From: Deinococcus yavapaiensis KR-236
GTDB taxonomy: Bacteria > Deinococcota > Deinococci > Deinococcales > Deinococcaceae
NCBI RefSeq assembly: GCF_003217515.1
Contig: NZ_QJSX01000007.1
Span: 78,944 to 142,943, forward strand
Direction: 5' to 3'
Length of the DNA stretch: 64,000 nt
The notes below the pieces were generated by a model. That model was not told the DNA's origin, made no database searches, and saw nothing but the letters and a program-made list of their open reading frames with translations. Position 1 is the stretch's first letter. Each line of letters opens with the position of its first letter. The position numbers and the translations under genes were made by a program. Positions 44,880 to 52,824 of this stretch are shown here, one piece after another.

Positions 44880-45356
44880 GACAAGCTCCTTCCGACGTCC
44901 GCTCGTGCGGCGCCGCTTCCCAGCGGAAGTGAGGGCAGCCTAGGCGTACCACCGTGACCGGACGATGACTGCACCGATCCACTCGTTTCGCCCGACCGGA
45001 GAAAGGCGGTTTGCACGCCGTGATCGGGAAGTTGCAGGAGGTGGGCAGCGTCACGAGCCAGGCTCGCGCGAGAAGTCCGCACGTCGCTGCGAACTGCTTG
45101 GAGGCACTGCCGACATCGAACCAGGCGTCGAGGCGTGGTGCGAGTTCCGCCCGCTCGGGTGGGCGGGGTCAAGCGAGGGGCAGTGCGACCGGTAGGGGAA
45201 CGGCGCCGCGTCAAGCGTGCGCACTGCTCGTGATCGTCCGTAGGCCCGTCCGCACGAGCCACGAAGAAAGCGGCCATTCAAGGCCGCCCATGAGAACGAG
45301 CTCGCGTCGTGGCCTGCGCGTCGACGCTCCTAGAAGCAGTTGCGCGCGTCTCGTCG
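44880..45356. other. Intergenic region without a recognised gene
   Basis: 477 bases between the frameshifted small ORF and the SnoaL-like gene. Short open frames occur on both strands but show no ribosome site or familiar motif. Confidence 0.4.
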
Positions 45357-45758
45357 TTACGAGTGCGCGAGCGCTCGTTGGAACAGCATCGTGTCGGTGT
45401 ACTGCACGAAGCGGGTGATCTTGCCGCCACGAACGGTCCAAGCGTGCGCGACCGGAATGCGAATGCTCTTTCCGGTCGCCTTGTACGTCCCGCTGTACTC
45501 GCCGAGCATCACCACGGTCTCGCCGTCGTCCACGAGTTGATGAGGCGTGACGGTAAAGCGATCCCACTCCGTCCCAAGCTTCATGAACACGTTCTGCAGC
45601 ACGGCCTCGGGACCACGCGAGGTGCCAGGGTACGGACCGCCTTCAGCTTCGATCCATTCCACCTCCGGGTCAAGGTTTCCGAGCACCGCGGGGACATCGC
45701 CACGGGAGAAGGCGTCGTAAAGTGATTGAACGGTTTCGCGACTGTTGGTTGCGATCAT
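45357..45758 (-). CDS. SnoaL/NTF2-like protein
   Basis: 133 residues with the cone-shaped SnoaL-like fold pattern: VQSLYDAFSRGDVPAVLGNL, DPEVEWIEAEGGPYPGTSRG, ETVVMLGEYSGTYKATGKSI and AHAWTVRGGKITRFVQYTDT. These domains bind small hydrophobic ligands and may be enzymes (isomerase, hydrolase) or simple binding proteins. GAGGAG precedes ATG 45758. No linked pathway genes. Confidence 0.88.
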   Translation of the reverse strand: MIATNSRETVQSLYDAFSRGDVPAVLGNLDPEVEWIEAEGGPYPGTSRGPEAVLQNVFMKLGTEWDRFTVTPHQLVDDGETVVMLGEYSGTYKATGKSIRIPVAHAWTVRGGKITRFVQYTDTMLFQRALAHS

Positions 45759-45933
45759 GCTCGCACTCCTCTTCCACACCAAAAGGAAGCGGGAACGACC
45801 TTCGAGGCTTCTCATGTTTGGTGTTCTTGCATGATACTCCTCGGCTCCGCGCTGGCGGCATCCGGTCATGCTCCTCTGGTAAAGCGGGTGACGGGGAACC
45901 GAAGGCGAGAGGAATTGGCTTTCACTTGGAAAC

Positions 45934-45957
45934 GAAAAAAGCGTCCTTTCGGACGCT
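45934..45957 (-). terminator. Intrinsic terminator on the minus strand
   Basis: Read on the minus strand: 7-bp GC stem, GAAA loop and then six T residues (the A-run at 45935-45940 on plus). This is the most classical rho-independent terminator in the window. The gene it serves must lie to the right. An IS1-family element at 46011-46780 now separates it from the BCS1-like gene ending at 46908. Confidence 0.8.
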
Positions 45958-46010
45958 GATAAGGAAAAGATAGCGTGCTATGCGCCATGAGTCAACGGTA
46001 TTCGTGGTGC

Positions 46011-46780
46011 GGTAGTGGCTTTAAGAGCATGACGGGTGTTCAATGAAGCATGAACGGAGTGACGTGCCCGCGCTGCGCTTCCGTCACCATCGTCAAAAAC
46101 GGCCATGCCCACACCGGCAAGCAACGCTTCCTCTGCCGAGCCTGCACCTTTCAATTCACGTTCGATCATGCCCGCCCTCGCATTTCTGACGACACAGAGC
46201 CCTCGTCAACCGTTTGTTGACCGAACGTCTCTCGCACCGCGGCATCTGCCGCGCTGTGGGCGTGAGCCGTTCCTGGTTGCGTCTCCACCTCCAAAAGCTG
46301 CACAAGACCGTGCCACACAGCCTTGAAGACCAGGTGGTCGCGTCAAAAAAAGCGTGAGCGCCCCGAAGACCGCGCCACTCGTCATGGAGTGCGACGAGTG
46401 ATGCACCTTCGTCGGTCGGCGTTCACGCGAGCTTTGGGTGTGGCTGGCGATGGACCGTCCCACACGGCGCCTCGTGGGGTGCTTTCTCGGGCCTCGGGAC
46501 GCGGTGGGCGCGTTCGGGTTGTGGCAAAGCCTGCCGGGCGCGTACGTGAGCGCGGAGTGCCACACGGATAAACTGGCCGCGTACCGAGGCGTGGTGTTCG
46601 GGGCGTTGCATAAGCTGGGGGGGACGCAGCACATCGAGCGCTTGAATGCGACGTTACGCGCGAGGTTGCCGCACTTGGTGCGTCGGTCCTTGTCGTTCAG
46701 TCGAAGTCGAGCGAACTTGGAGACGTTGGTGTGGTTGTTCGTGCACCGCTACAATGCGTCATTCCTTTGAATCAACTACC
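46011..46780 (+). mobile_element. IS1-family insertion sequence (inactive)
   Basis: 770 bp, the usual IS1 length. Terminal inverted repeats begin GGTAGT at both ends: 46011-46034 and the complement of about 46757-46780 match at about 18 of 24 positions. It encloses an InsA-like zinc-finger/HTH part and an InsB-like catalytic part. No target-site duplication is visible in the flanking 8-10 bases, which suggests an old insertion. Confidence 0.8.
46050..46770 (+). pseudogene. IS1-family transposase (InsA/InsB), disrupted
   Basis: InsA starts at ATG 46050 with the zinc finger CPRCASVTIVKNGHAHTGKQ and CRACTFQFTF. A single-base loss near 46195 shifts the frame before RALVNRLLTERLSHRGICRA (HTH). 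InsA then ends at a TGA right after the slippery heptamer A AAA AAG (46345-46351). The -1 frame continues into InsB, with the DDE-like VMECDE, VGCFLGPRD and ECHTDKLAAY and the tail ANLETLVWLFVHRYNASFL. A nonsense codon at 46399-46401 (TGA where Trp is expected) breaks InsB. One frameshift and one stop mean no active transposase. Confidence 0.85.
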
Positions 46781-46907
46781 CGCCTCATGTTCTTTCGACG
46801 GCGAGACCGTCTCGTGCGCGTTCTCCCGCCTTCCTACTGCCCGCGAGGCGCAGGGCGGCGCGTCAATCGGCAACTGCTTCGAGGCGAACGAGTCGTTTCC
46901 TTGCCGC

Positions 46908-48263
46908 TTACGCGCTGAGGAGGCGTAACTTCGTCGGGCAGCCTTTGTGCACCGAGACCAGCCAAGCATTCCAGTCACGCTGCACCGCGTCGAAGTCACC
47001 GCGGCGCGCCAGCAGGAACTCCTGAACCGCCGCCATGCTCACCGCGCCGTCCGGCACGCGATGCGCGAGTTCTCGCACCACGCCCTCCGTCACGTCCGGC
47101 CAGAAGCGGCGCAGCATGCCCGCCACTTGCGCCCTCGACGCGTTTCCCAGGAACACGTGCACGTCCGCGCGGCCCGGTCGAATCAGCGCCGCGTCGAGAT
47201 GCTCCAGGTGATTCGTCGTCATGAACGTCACCCGCCCGTCCTCCCCGGCCGCCACGCCGTCCAAGGCGTTCAAGAGGCCGTTGAAGGACAGCTTCACGCT
47301 CGGCGTTCTCGGCGCGCGCCCGTGAAAGACCGCGTCGATGTCTTCGAGCAAAATCACCGCGCGGCGCGGCAAGTTGCTCAGCAACGCCACGAGACGGTCG
47401 TCGCTCAGCTCGGGCGTCGCGAGGTTGAGAATGCACACGCCGAGCCCGAACTCCCCGGCGAGCGCCGCCACGAGGCTCGATTTGCCGTTGCCGGGCGGGC
47501 CGTGCAGCAAGTACCCGCGGCGGTACGGAATGCCGACCTCGGCGTACCACGCGCGATCTGCCAGGAACGCCGCGAGGTCTCCGCGCGCACGCTGCAAGAC
47601 GTCCCCGTCGTACACGAGGCTCGACAATGGGCGTGCCGCGCGCCGCTCGGCGAGGTTCCACCCCTGGTACTCGGGTACGTGGATTTCCACGCGGCCGTCG
47701 TGCCGCCCGGCGGTGAAGTCGTACGCGTCTTGCAGAAGTTGCGGAATCACGTTGCGCGCCGAGGCGAACATGCGGAAGGTCAACGCGTGCGTGTAGCCGA
47801 GGAACTTGCGGTCCTGCCCGTCGCGCCGCTCCCGGCTTGGACGCGCGAGCACCCAGTGGCCGCGGTAACGCAGCAGCACCTGCCCGCCCAGCGGCACGAG
47901 GCGCACGTGCACGGCGTCCCCGTCACGGTCGGTGCCGAGCGTGAGGTTCTGGCCGCCCATGTGCTCGTTGAAGCGCGTCACCACGCCGAGGTGGCGCAAG
48001 TGCCGCCCGACGGGTTGCGCGGCCAGCCACGCGGCGAGCCAGGGAAAGGCGTGGTCGTCGCCTTGCACGTCGAGCGTGAGGGTGAAGCGGTTCTTGAAGG
48101 CTTCCCATAGTCGTCCTGGAAAGGTGCGTAGGGTGGCGGCGAGCGCGCCGAGCGCGCCGAGGAGGAGGCCGCCTTGGGCCAGCTCGTTCGAGGCGAGCGT
48201 GCGGTGCAAGGTCGTCACGATGTCATGCCAGGTGGTTGCAAGGAGGTTGATCAAGGTGTCCAT
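46908..48263 (-). CDS. BCS1-like AAA ATPase
   Basis: 451 residues. Positions about 45-210 resemble the BCS1 N-terminal region. Positions about 245-395 are an AAA module: Walker A GPPGNGKSSL (K261), Walker B VILLEDIDAVF, sensor TFMTTNHLEHLDAALIRPGR with the arginine finger. A hydrophobic stretch near 31-45 could be a membrane anchor. Eukaryotic BCS1 inserts the Rieske protein into complex III; bacterial relatives have unknown clients. ATG 48263 gives the family length; the ribosome site is weak. An IS1 element lies 127 bases past its end and has probably displaced its terminator. Confidence 0.85.
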   Translation of the reverse strand: MDTLINLLATTWHDIVTTLHRTLASNELAQGGLLLGALGALAATLRTFPGRLWEAFKNRFTLTLDVQGDDHAFPWLAAWLAAQPVGRHLRHLGVVTRFNEHMGGQNLTLGTDRDGDAVHVRLVPLGGQVLLRYRGHWVLARPSRERRDGQDRKFLGYTHALTFRMFASARNVIPQLLQDAYDFTAGRHDGRVEIHVPEYQGWNLAERRAARPLSSLVYDGDVLQRARGDLAAFLADRAWYAEVGIPYRRGYLLHGPPGNGKSSLVAALAGEFGLGVCILNLATPELSDDRLVALLSNLPRRAVILLEDIDAVFHGRAPRTPSVKLSFNGLLNALDGVAAGEDGRVTFMTTNHLEHLDAALIRPGRADVHVFLGNASRAQVAGMLRRFWPDVTEGVVRELAHRVPDGAVSMAAVQEFLLARRGDFDAVQRDWNAWLVSVHKGCPTKLRLLSA

Positions 48264-48719
48264 AACGGTTCCCGGGAGAGTCGTGAGGCGGCCGCTTCCC
48301 GGGAACGAGGGAAGCATGGAAAAGCCGCGCGGCAGGGCGTCGAGCACGACGAGCGCGAGCAGTGGAAGCTCATCGACTGTAGCAAGCGGCCCTTCGTTCG
48401 TTCGTCCGCCGAGTGGCCACGGGCTCGCTACGCCCTTCGGCTCAGCCCGCGATCGAAGCGCTCGCCACGAGTCCACGAGACGTCACCACATCTCCGTCGC
48501 CCCGCTCTCGCAGCGCGAGTTGCTCATCGTCGGGCACGCACGGATTCCTAGACCCGTGGCCGTGTCGCTCGCGGACGACAAGCGAAAAGCAGGCCGCCCA
48601 TGGACGGCGCGGCAGTGGAAACGCGGCGCGAGAGGCAACTCCTCTCGCGCCGCGAGCACGCTCAGGGCCGCAGTCGCACCTTGACGAGGCGGCGCTCGTC
48701 CGAGGTACCGCCGACCTCC
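48264..48719. other. Intergenic region between two leftward genes
   Basis: 456 bases with no recognised gene. It holds a strong hairpin at 48622-48654 and must carry the promoter of the BCS1-like gene. Confidence 0.4.
48622..48654 (-). terminator. Hairpin terminator after the sugar dehydrogenase gene
   Basis: A 14-bp perfect stem (48622-48635 with 48641-48654) and a 5-base loop, 66 bases downstream of the minus-strand stop at 48720. No T-run. Confidence 0.65.
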
Positions 48720-49892
48720 TTACTGACCGTAGGTGATGCGGTAGATGACGCCGTTATCGTCGTCCGTGAGCAGCATGGCGCCGTCCGGCAGGACCGCGAG
48801 ATCCACGGGGCGGCCACGAACGGTTTGCCCGTCCAGAAAGCCGGTGACGAAGTCCTGGGCCTCCCCGGTCTGTGGATTCACCATCACGACCTTGTACCCG
48901 GTGCGTTCGGTGCGGTTCCAAGAGCCGTGCAGCGCTACGAACATCTGGTTGCGGTAGGCGGTGGGGAACTTCGTGCCCGTGTAGAACGCCAAGCCGAGCG
49001 GCGCGCTGTGCGCTGTGACCGTCGCGAAGGCCGGGGTGGCGTTCGTGCAGACCGCGGCGGTCTTCCGTCCGAACTGCTGATCGAACACTTGCTTGCCGCT
49101 CAAGGTGTAGCAGTACGGCCAGCCGTAATTCCCCCCGGCTTGGAGTTTGTAGAAGCTTTCCGGCGGGATGTCGTCGCCGAGCATGTCACGGCCGTTATTG
49201 GTGGCGTACAGGGTGCCGCCGAACCATTCCAGTCCCACGGCGTTGCGCAGCCCTGTCGCGTACGCCTTGCCGTTTTTGCCGTTCGCGTCGTACGCCCACA
49301 CGGCGGCACGCCGCGGGTCGCTCTCCTCGCAGACGTTGCAGCTGCTGCCGATGGAAACGTACATCCGCCCGTCCCGCCCGAACGTGACCGTTCGCGTGCT
49401 GTGCCCGCTGCCGGACGGAAGATCGACCAACTTCTGGGCTGCCCCGCTCGCTTTCGTGTCCCCGGACTTGTACGCGAATCGCACGACCGCGTCGGTGTTC
49501 GCGACGTACAGATACCCGTTGTGGAATGCCAACCCGTGTGGCTGGCGTAATCCCGTGGCGAAGGCGGACTTGCCGTCGGGCTTTCCGTCTCGGTTGCGGT
49601 CCGGGAGGACGAAGACCGTGCCCGCTCCCATGTCGCTGACGAACACGTCCCCGTTGGGTGCGACGGCGAGCAGGCGAGGGCTCTCGAAGCCGCTCGCGTA
49701 CTCCGTGACGTGAAAGCCGCTCGGAACGTTCAGCTTGCTCGCGATTCCCTGACCGGACGCCGCCGTCAGGGCCGTGAGGCAGAGGGTGCCGGTCAGGACG
49801 GACGCGGCGCGTCGGAAGGAAGCCGTCGTCCGTGCGACTCGATGCTGAAGGGGGTGTCGATGCTGGCGAGGTCGAGCGTCACGAGTCTGCAT
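48720..49892 (-). CDS. PQQ-dependent sugar dehydrogenase-like secreted protein
   Basis: 390 residues. An Arg-rich N-terminus and hydrophobic core (ASVLTGTLCLTALTAASGQG) form a signal peptide. The mature part is a six-bladed propeller of the soluble glucose/sorbosone dehydrogenase family: PSGFHVTEYASGFESPRLLA, LRQPHGLAFHNGYLYVANTD, GSGHSTRTVTFGRDGRMYVS, NYGWPYCY and VALHGSWNRT. Two cysteines in SSCNVCEE may form a disulfide or heme-like site. It probably oxidises an aldose in the periplasm using PQQ. ATG 49892 has GGAGG upstream. No PQQ biosynthesis genes are in the window. Confidence 0.9.
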   Translation of the reverse strand: MQTRDARPRQHRHPLQHRVARTTASFRRAASVLTGTLCLTALTAASGQGIASKLNVPSGFHVTEYASGFESPRLLAVAPNGDVFVSDMGAGTVFVLPDRNRDGKPDGKSAFATGLRQPHGLAFHNGYLYVANTDAVVRFAYKSGDTKASGAAQKLVDLPSGSGHSTRTVTFGRDGRMYVSIGSSCNVCEESDPRRAAVWAYDANGKNGKAYATGLRNAVGLEWFGGTLYATNNGRDMLGDDIPPESFYKLQAGGNYGWPYCYTLSGKQVFDQQFGRKTAAVCTNATPAFATVTAHSAPLGLAFYTGTKFPTAYRNQMFVALHGSWNRTERTGYKVVMVNPQTGEAQDFVTGFLDGQTVRGRPVDLAVLPDGAMLLTDDDNGVIYRITYGQ

Positions 49893-50340
49893 GGTGTTCC
49901 TCCGATTGAGTTCAAAGCCTGCGTGATGTTCTCCGGGCGCTTGCCACCACGAATAACTCCTCGGCAGGGGAATACCACTACACCTCTCGACCGTGAAGCC
50001 GCGCTGAGGATGCGCCGCCGCGAATGGAAAGATGACGATTGCGACAACGTCTCGATGGCGCGGTGTTCGTTATCGTGCGGGGTCCTGTGCCGTCCCGTCG
50101 GGTCGAACACCAAGCCGGGGTCGAACTTCCCGTACGACGTACTCGACGTGTCCGCTCCTCGGAGCGGAGCGAGTCGCTTGCGTCATGGACGTCCGGGTGC
50201 CCACCGAGGGGCCTCCATGAAGCGACTTTGCAAGGCGTCGTGACCGCGCTGTCCGTCGACGCCGTCACGCTTGTCGAGGTAACGCGCCACCGCTTCTTTC
50301 GTCAAAGGCCGAGCGAGTCCGTCGAAGGTGCGTGAGCGTA
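49893..50340. other. Intergenic region without a recognised gene
   Basis: 448 bases between the sugar dehydrogenase start and the helicase end. It includes an AT-richer patch near 49920-49990, probably the promoter of the dehydrogenase gene. No coding sequence is convincing. Confidence 0.4.
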
Positions 50341-52824
50341 TCAATCGTCGGACGGAACGGGAGCGGGAGAAGCGCTCGGGGATGCGTCACGCTCGTCGTC
50401 CGCGTCGGCCACGACCCGTTGCACGTCGACGCCCGCCGCCTCCAAGCCGGGTTCGAGCAAGGCGAACAGTGAGCGCGGCGGGCGCTTCGACGCCGTGAGG
50501 ACGAGGTGGTCGCGCGCGCGCGTGAGCGCCACGTACAGCAAGCGGCGCGCTTCGGCATCTTCACGCCGCGCGGCGAGCGTGCTTTGCAGCGCGTACGGCA
50601 CGGGCAGCTCGGTCTCTGATCCCTCGGGTCGGCACGCCACGCCGAAGGTGGGGGAGAACAGCACGCTCGGCGCGTCACTCGTCGGCGTCCACGCGAGGTC
50701 CGCGACGACGACGATCGGCCACTCGAGGCCTTTCGCGCCGTGCATCGTCGATAACGTCACGGCGTTTCCGCTCGCCACCGCCGGACGCTTCACGTTCCAT
50801 CCGGCTTGCAGATACTCACGCAAGCGACGCACCACGAGGAACACGTCCTCCTCGCCTCGCTCGAGTTCCCGCAGGAGGTCGAGGGTGCCGCGCCAATCCG
50901 CCAGGCGACGCTCCGCGTCCGGCAGGTGCGCGAGCACGGCGCTGTACCCGCCGAGGCGATCGGCGAGTTGCACGAGTCGGCTCGGCGACCACGACCGACG
51001 GTGCGCTTCCAACGTCCGCAGGAACTCGCTCGCGCGGCGAGCGAGCGGATCCGTGCACGCCGCCAGCGCGTCCAGCCACGGACGCTCTCCGCGCGCTCGG
51101 TGCATGGTGTGCAGCGTGGTGTCGCTCAGGCCGCACCACGGCGAGCGCAGCACCGCGATCAGCGCGACGTCGTCGTGCAATGCCACGGCTGTCAGGAGGT
51201 TGACGACGTCACGCGCGGGCGTCGTGTCGAGCAGCGAGCCGCTGCCCGCCGCCACCACGGGCACGCCGTGCGCGGCGAGGGCCGCGCCGATCGCCGGTAA
51301 GGCTGCCCAGGTGCGCGTCAGCACCGCCACGTCTCCCGGCCTCGCCTCGCGAGGACCGTCTCGGTCCTCCACGAGCAGGCCCTCGTCCAGCAAGGCGCTC
51401 ACGCGCCGCGCGACGAGGTGGGCTTCCAAGCGTCGCTGCTCGGCCGTGGATTCTTCGCCGTCCACGACGTGCGCCTCGATGGGAAAGACGGCGGTGCTCG
51501 AAGGGCGCGCGGCGCGCAGCGGCGCGTGGAGGTCGCCGAGGAGCGGCGCGAAGACGGCGTTGCACGCGTCCACGAGGCGCGCGTGGGTGCGGAAGCTCAC
51601 GTCGAGCGCGACCTCCTCGCCGCCCTCGGCCGTGACGGCAGTGCGGGCGCGGCGAAAGGTGTCGACGTCCGCGCGACGAAAACCGTAGATGCTCTGCTTC
51701 TCGTCGCCCACGACGGTCAAGCGCGCCGTCGCATACAAGTGCCGAAGAATTTCGTCTTGAACGGGGTTGACGTCTTGCGCCTCGTCGATCAGGAACGCCT
51801 TCCAGCGCCGCGCGTAGTGCGCGCGGACCTGCTCGTCTTGCAGCGCGTGCAGGGCGTGCACTTCGAGGTCCGCGAAGTCCAGCAGTCCCTCGCGTTGCTT
51901 GCGCGCGCTCAATTCGGCTTGCACGCCCTCGAAGGCTTCACGCACGTCCGGAAGCGCTTCTTGCCACCACGCGTCGCCCACCCCGACTTGGAGCGTGAGG
52001 TCACCGCGATCCGTGGCGAGGGCCTTGATGGTCTTCAACGCGTCCTTGACGCTCGCGAGCGCGCCGTCCGGCCACGCTTTGGCGCTTCCGCCGCGCAAGT
52101 CGAGCGTGCGCAACACCTCCGCGTGCGTCGAGGGATCGTCGAGGAGACGTCGAGCGCTGTCGAGTGCGGTGCGTCGCGCGTCCTCTACGCGGTCGCCTTC
52201 CTCTCCTAGCACCGCCTGCAGGGTGCGCAGGGCTTCGCGCCACGTCGGCTCGCTCGTCAACGCGTGCGCCGCGTCTCGTCTCGCTTGCGCGGCCCACACG
52301 CTCCAAGACTCTCCTCCTACCGCGAACGCGCGCTGAGCCGTGAGAGGATCGCCGAGCAGGGCGCGCAGCACCTCGGAAAGCCGCGAGTACGGCAGGCGCG
52401 TGAACAGGCGTGGCGGCAGGGCGGCGAGCGCGAGCGCGAAGTGCTCGTCGAGCCACGCCGCGCGCTCCTGCTCGTCGATGACCCTCGCGTCGGCCCGCAC
52501 GCCCGCCGAGCGCGGATGGTCGCGTACGATGCGGCCGCACAAGGCGTGCAGCGTTCCGATCGGCGCGGCTTCCAGCTCCGCGAGCGCCTCGAAGTCGTCC
52601 GGCCGCGCGCTTTGCACGCCTCGGCGCACGCGGGCGCGCAGTTCCGTCGCTGCTTTCTCCGTGAACGTCACCGCCACGACCTCCAGCGGGGACAGGCCGT
52701 GCGCTTCGAGGTGATGCAGGAAGCGCGCGACGAGCATGTGCGTCTTCCCGCTGCCCGCCCCGGCGACGACGGCGACGCTGCCCGCCGCGTGCGCCGCGCG
52801 CGCCTGTGCGTCCGTGAGGCTCAC
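50341..52824 (-). CDS. AddA-like UvrD/Rep-family helicase without nuclease domain
   Basis: 827 residues from a GTG (52824) that overlaps the previous stop, with AAGGAG upstream. Superfamily 1A motifs are complete: Q motif LTDAQARAA, motif I AGAGSGKT (K27), Ia VTFTEKAA, II FLIDEAQDVNP, III VGDEKQSIYGFRRAD, IV SFRTHARL, V LSTMHGAKGLEW and VI LLYVALTRARDHLVL. It ends soon after motif VI, so the C-terminal PD-(D/E)XK domain of true AddA is absent. With the upstream nuclease it would form a helicase-nuclease for processing double-strand breaks. Large parts of neighbouring frames are open, but only this frame has motifs. Confidence 0.92.
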   Translation of the reverse strand: MSLTDAQARAAHAAGSVAVVAGAGSGKTHMLVARFLHHLEAHGLSPLEVVAVTFTEKAATELRARVRRGVQSARPDDFEALAELEAAPIGTLHALCGRIVRDHPRSAGVRADARVIDEQERAAWLDEHFALALAALPPRLFTRLPYSRLSEVLRALLGDPLTAQRAFAVGGESWSVWAAQARRDAAHALTSEPTWREALRTLQAVLGEEGDRVEDARRTALDSARRLLDDPSTHAEVLRTLDLRGGSAKAWPDGALASVKDALKTIKALATDRGDLTLQVGVGDAWWQEALPDVREAFEGVQAELSARKQREGLLDFADLEVHALHALQDEQVRAHYARRWKAFLIDEAQDVNPVQDEILRHLYATARLTVVGDEKQSIYGFRRADVDTFRRARTAVTAEGGEEVALDVSFRTHARLVDACNAVFAPLLGDLHAPLRAARPSSTAVFPIEAHVVDGEESTAEQRRLEAHLVARRVSALLDEGLLVEDRDGPREARPGDVAVLTRTWAALPAIGAALAAHGVPVVAAGSGSLLDTTPARDVVNLLTAVALHDDVALIAVLRSPWCGLSDTTLHTMHRARGERPWLDALAACTDPLARRASEFLRTLEAHRRSWSPSRLVQLADRLGGYSAVLAHLPDAERRLADWRGTLDLLRELERGEEDVFLVVRRLREYLQAGWNVKRPAVASGNAVTLSTMHGAKGLEWPIVVVADLAWTPTSDAPSVLFSPTFGVACRPEGSETELPVPYALQSTLAARREDAEARRLLYVALTRARDHLVLTASKRPPRSLFALLEPGLEAAGVDVQRVVADADDERDASPSASPAPVPSDD

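Noticed and set aside
46001..46790. Target-site duplication of the IS1 element
   Set aside because: The 8-10 bases on each side (46001-46010 and 46781-46790) do not match.
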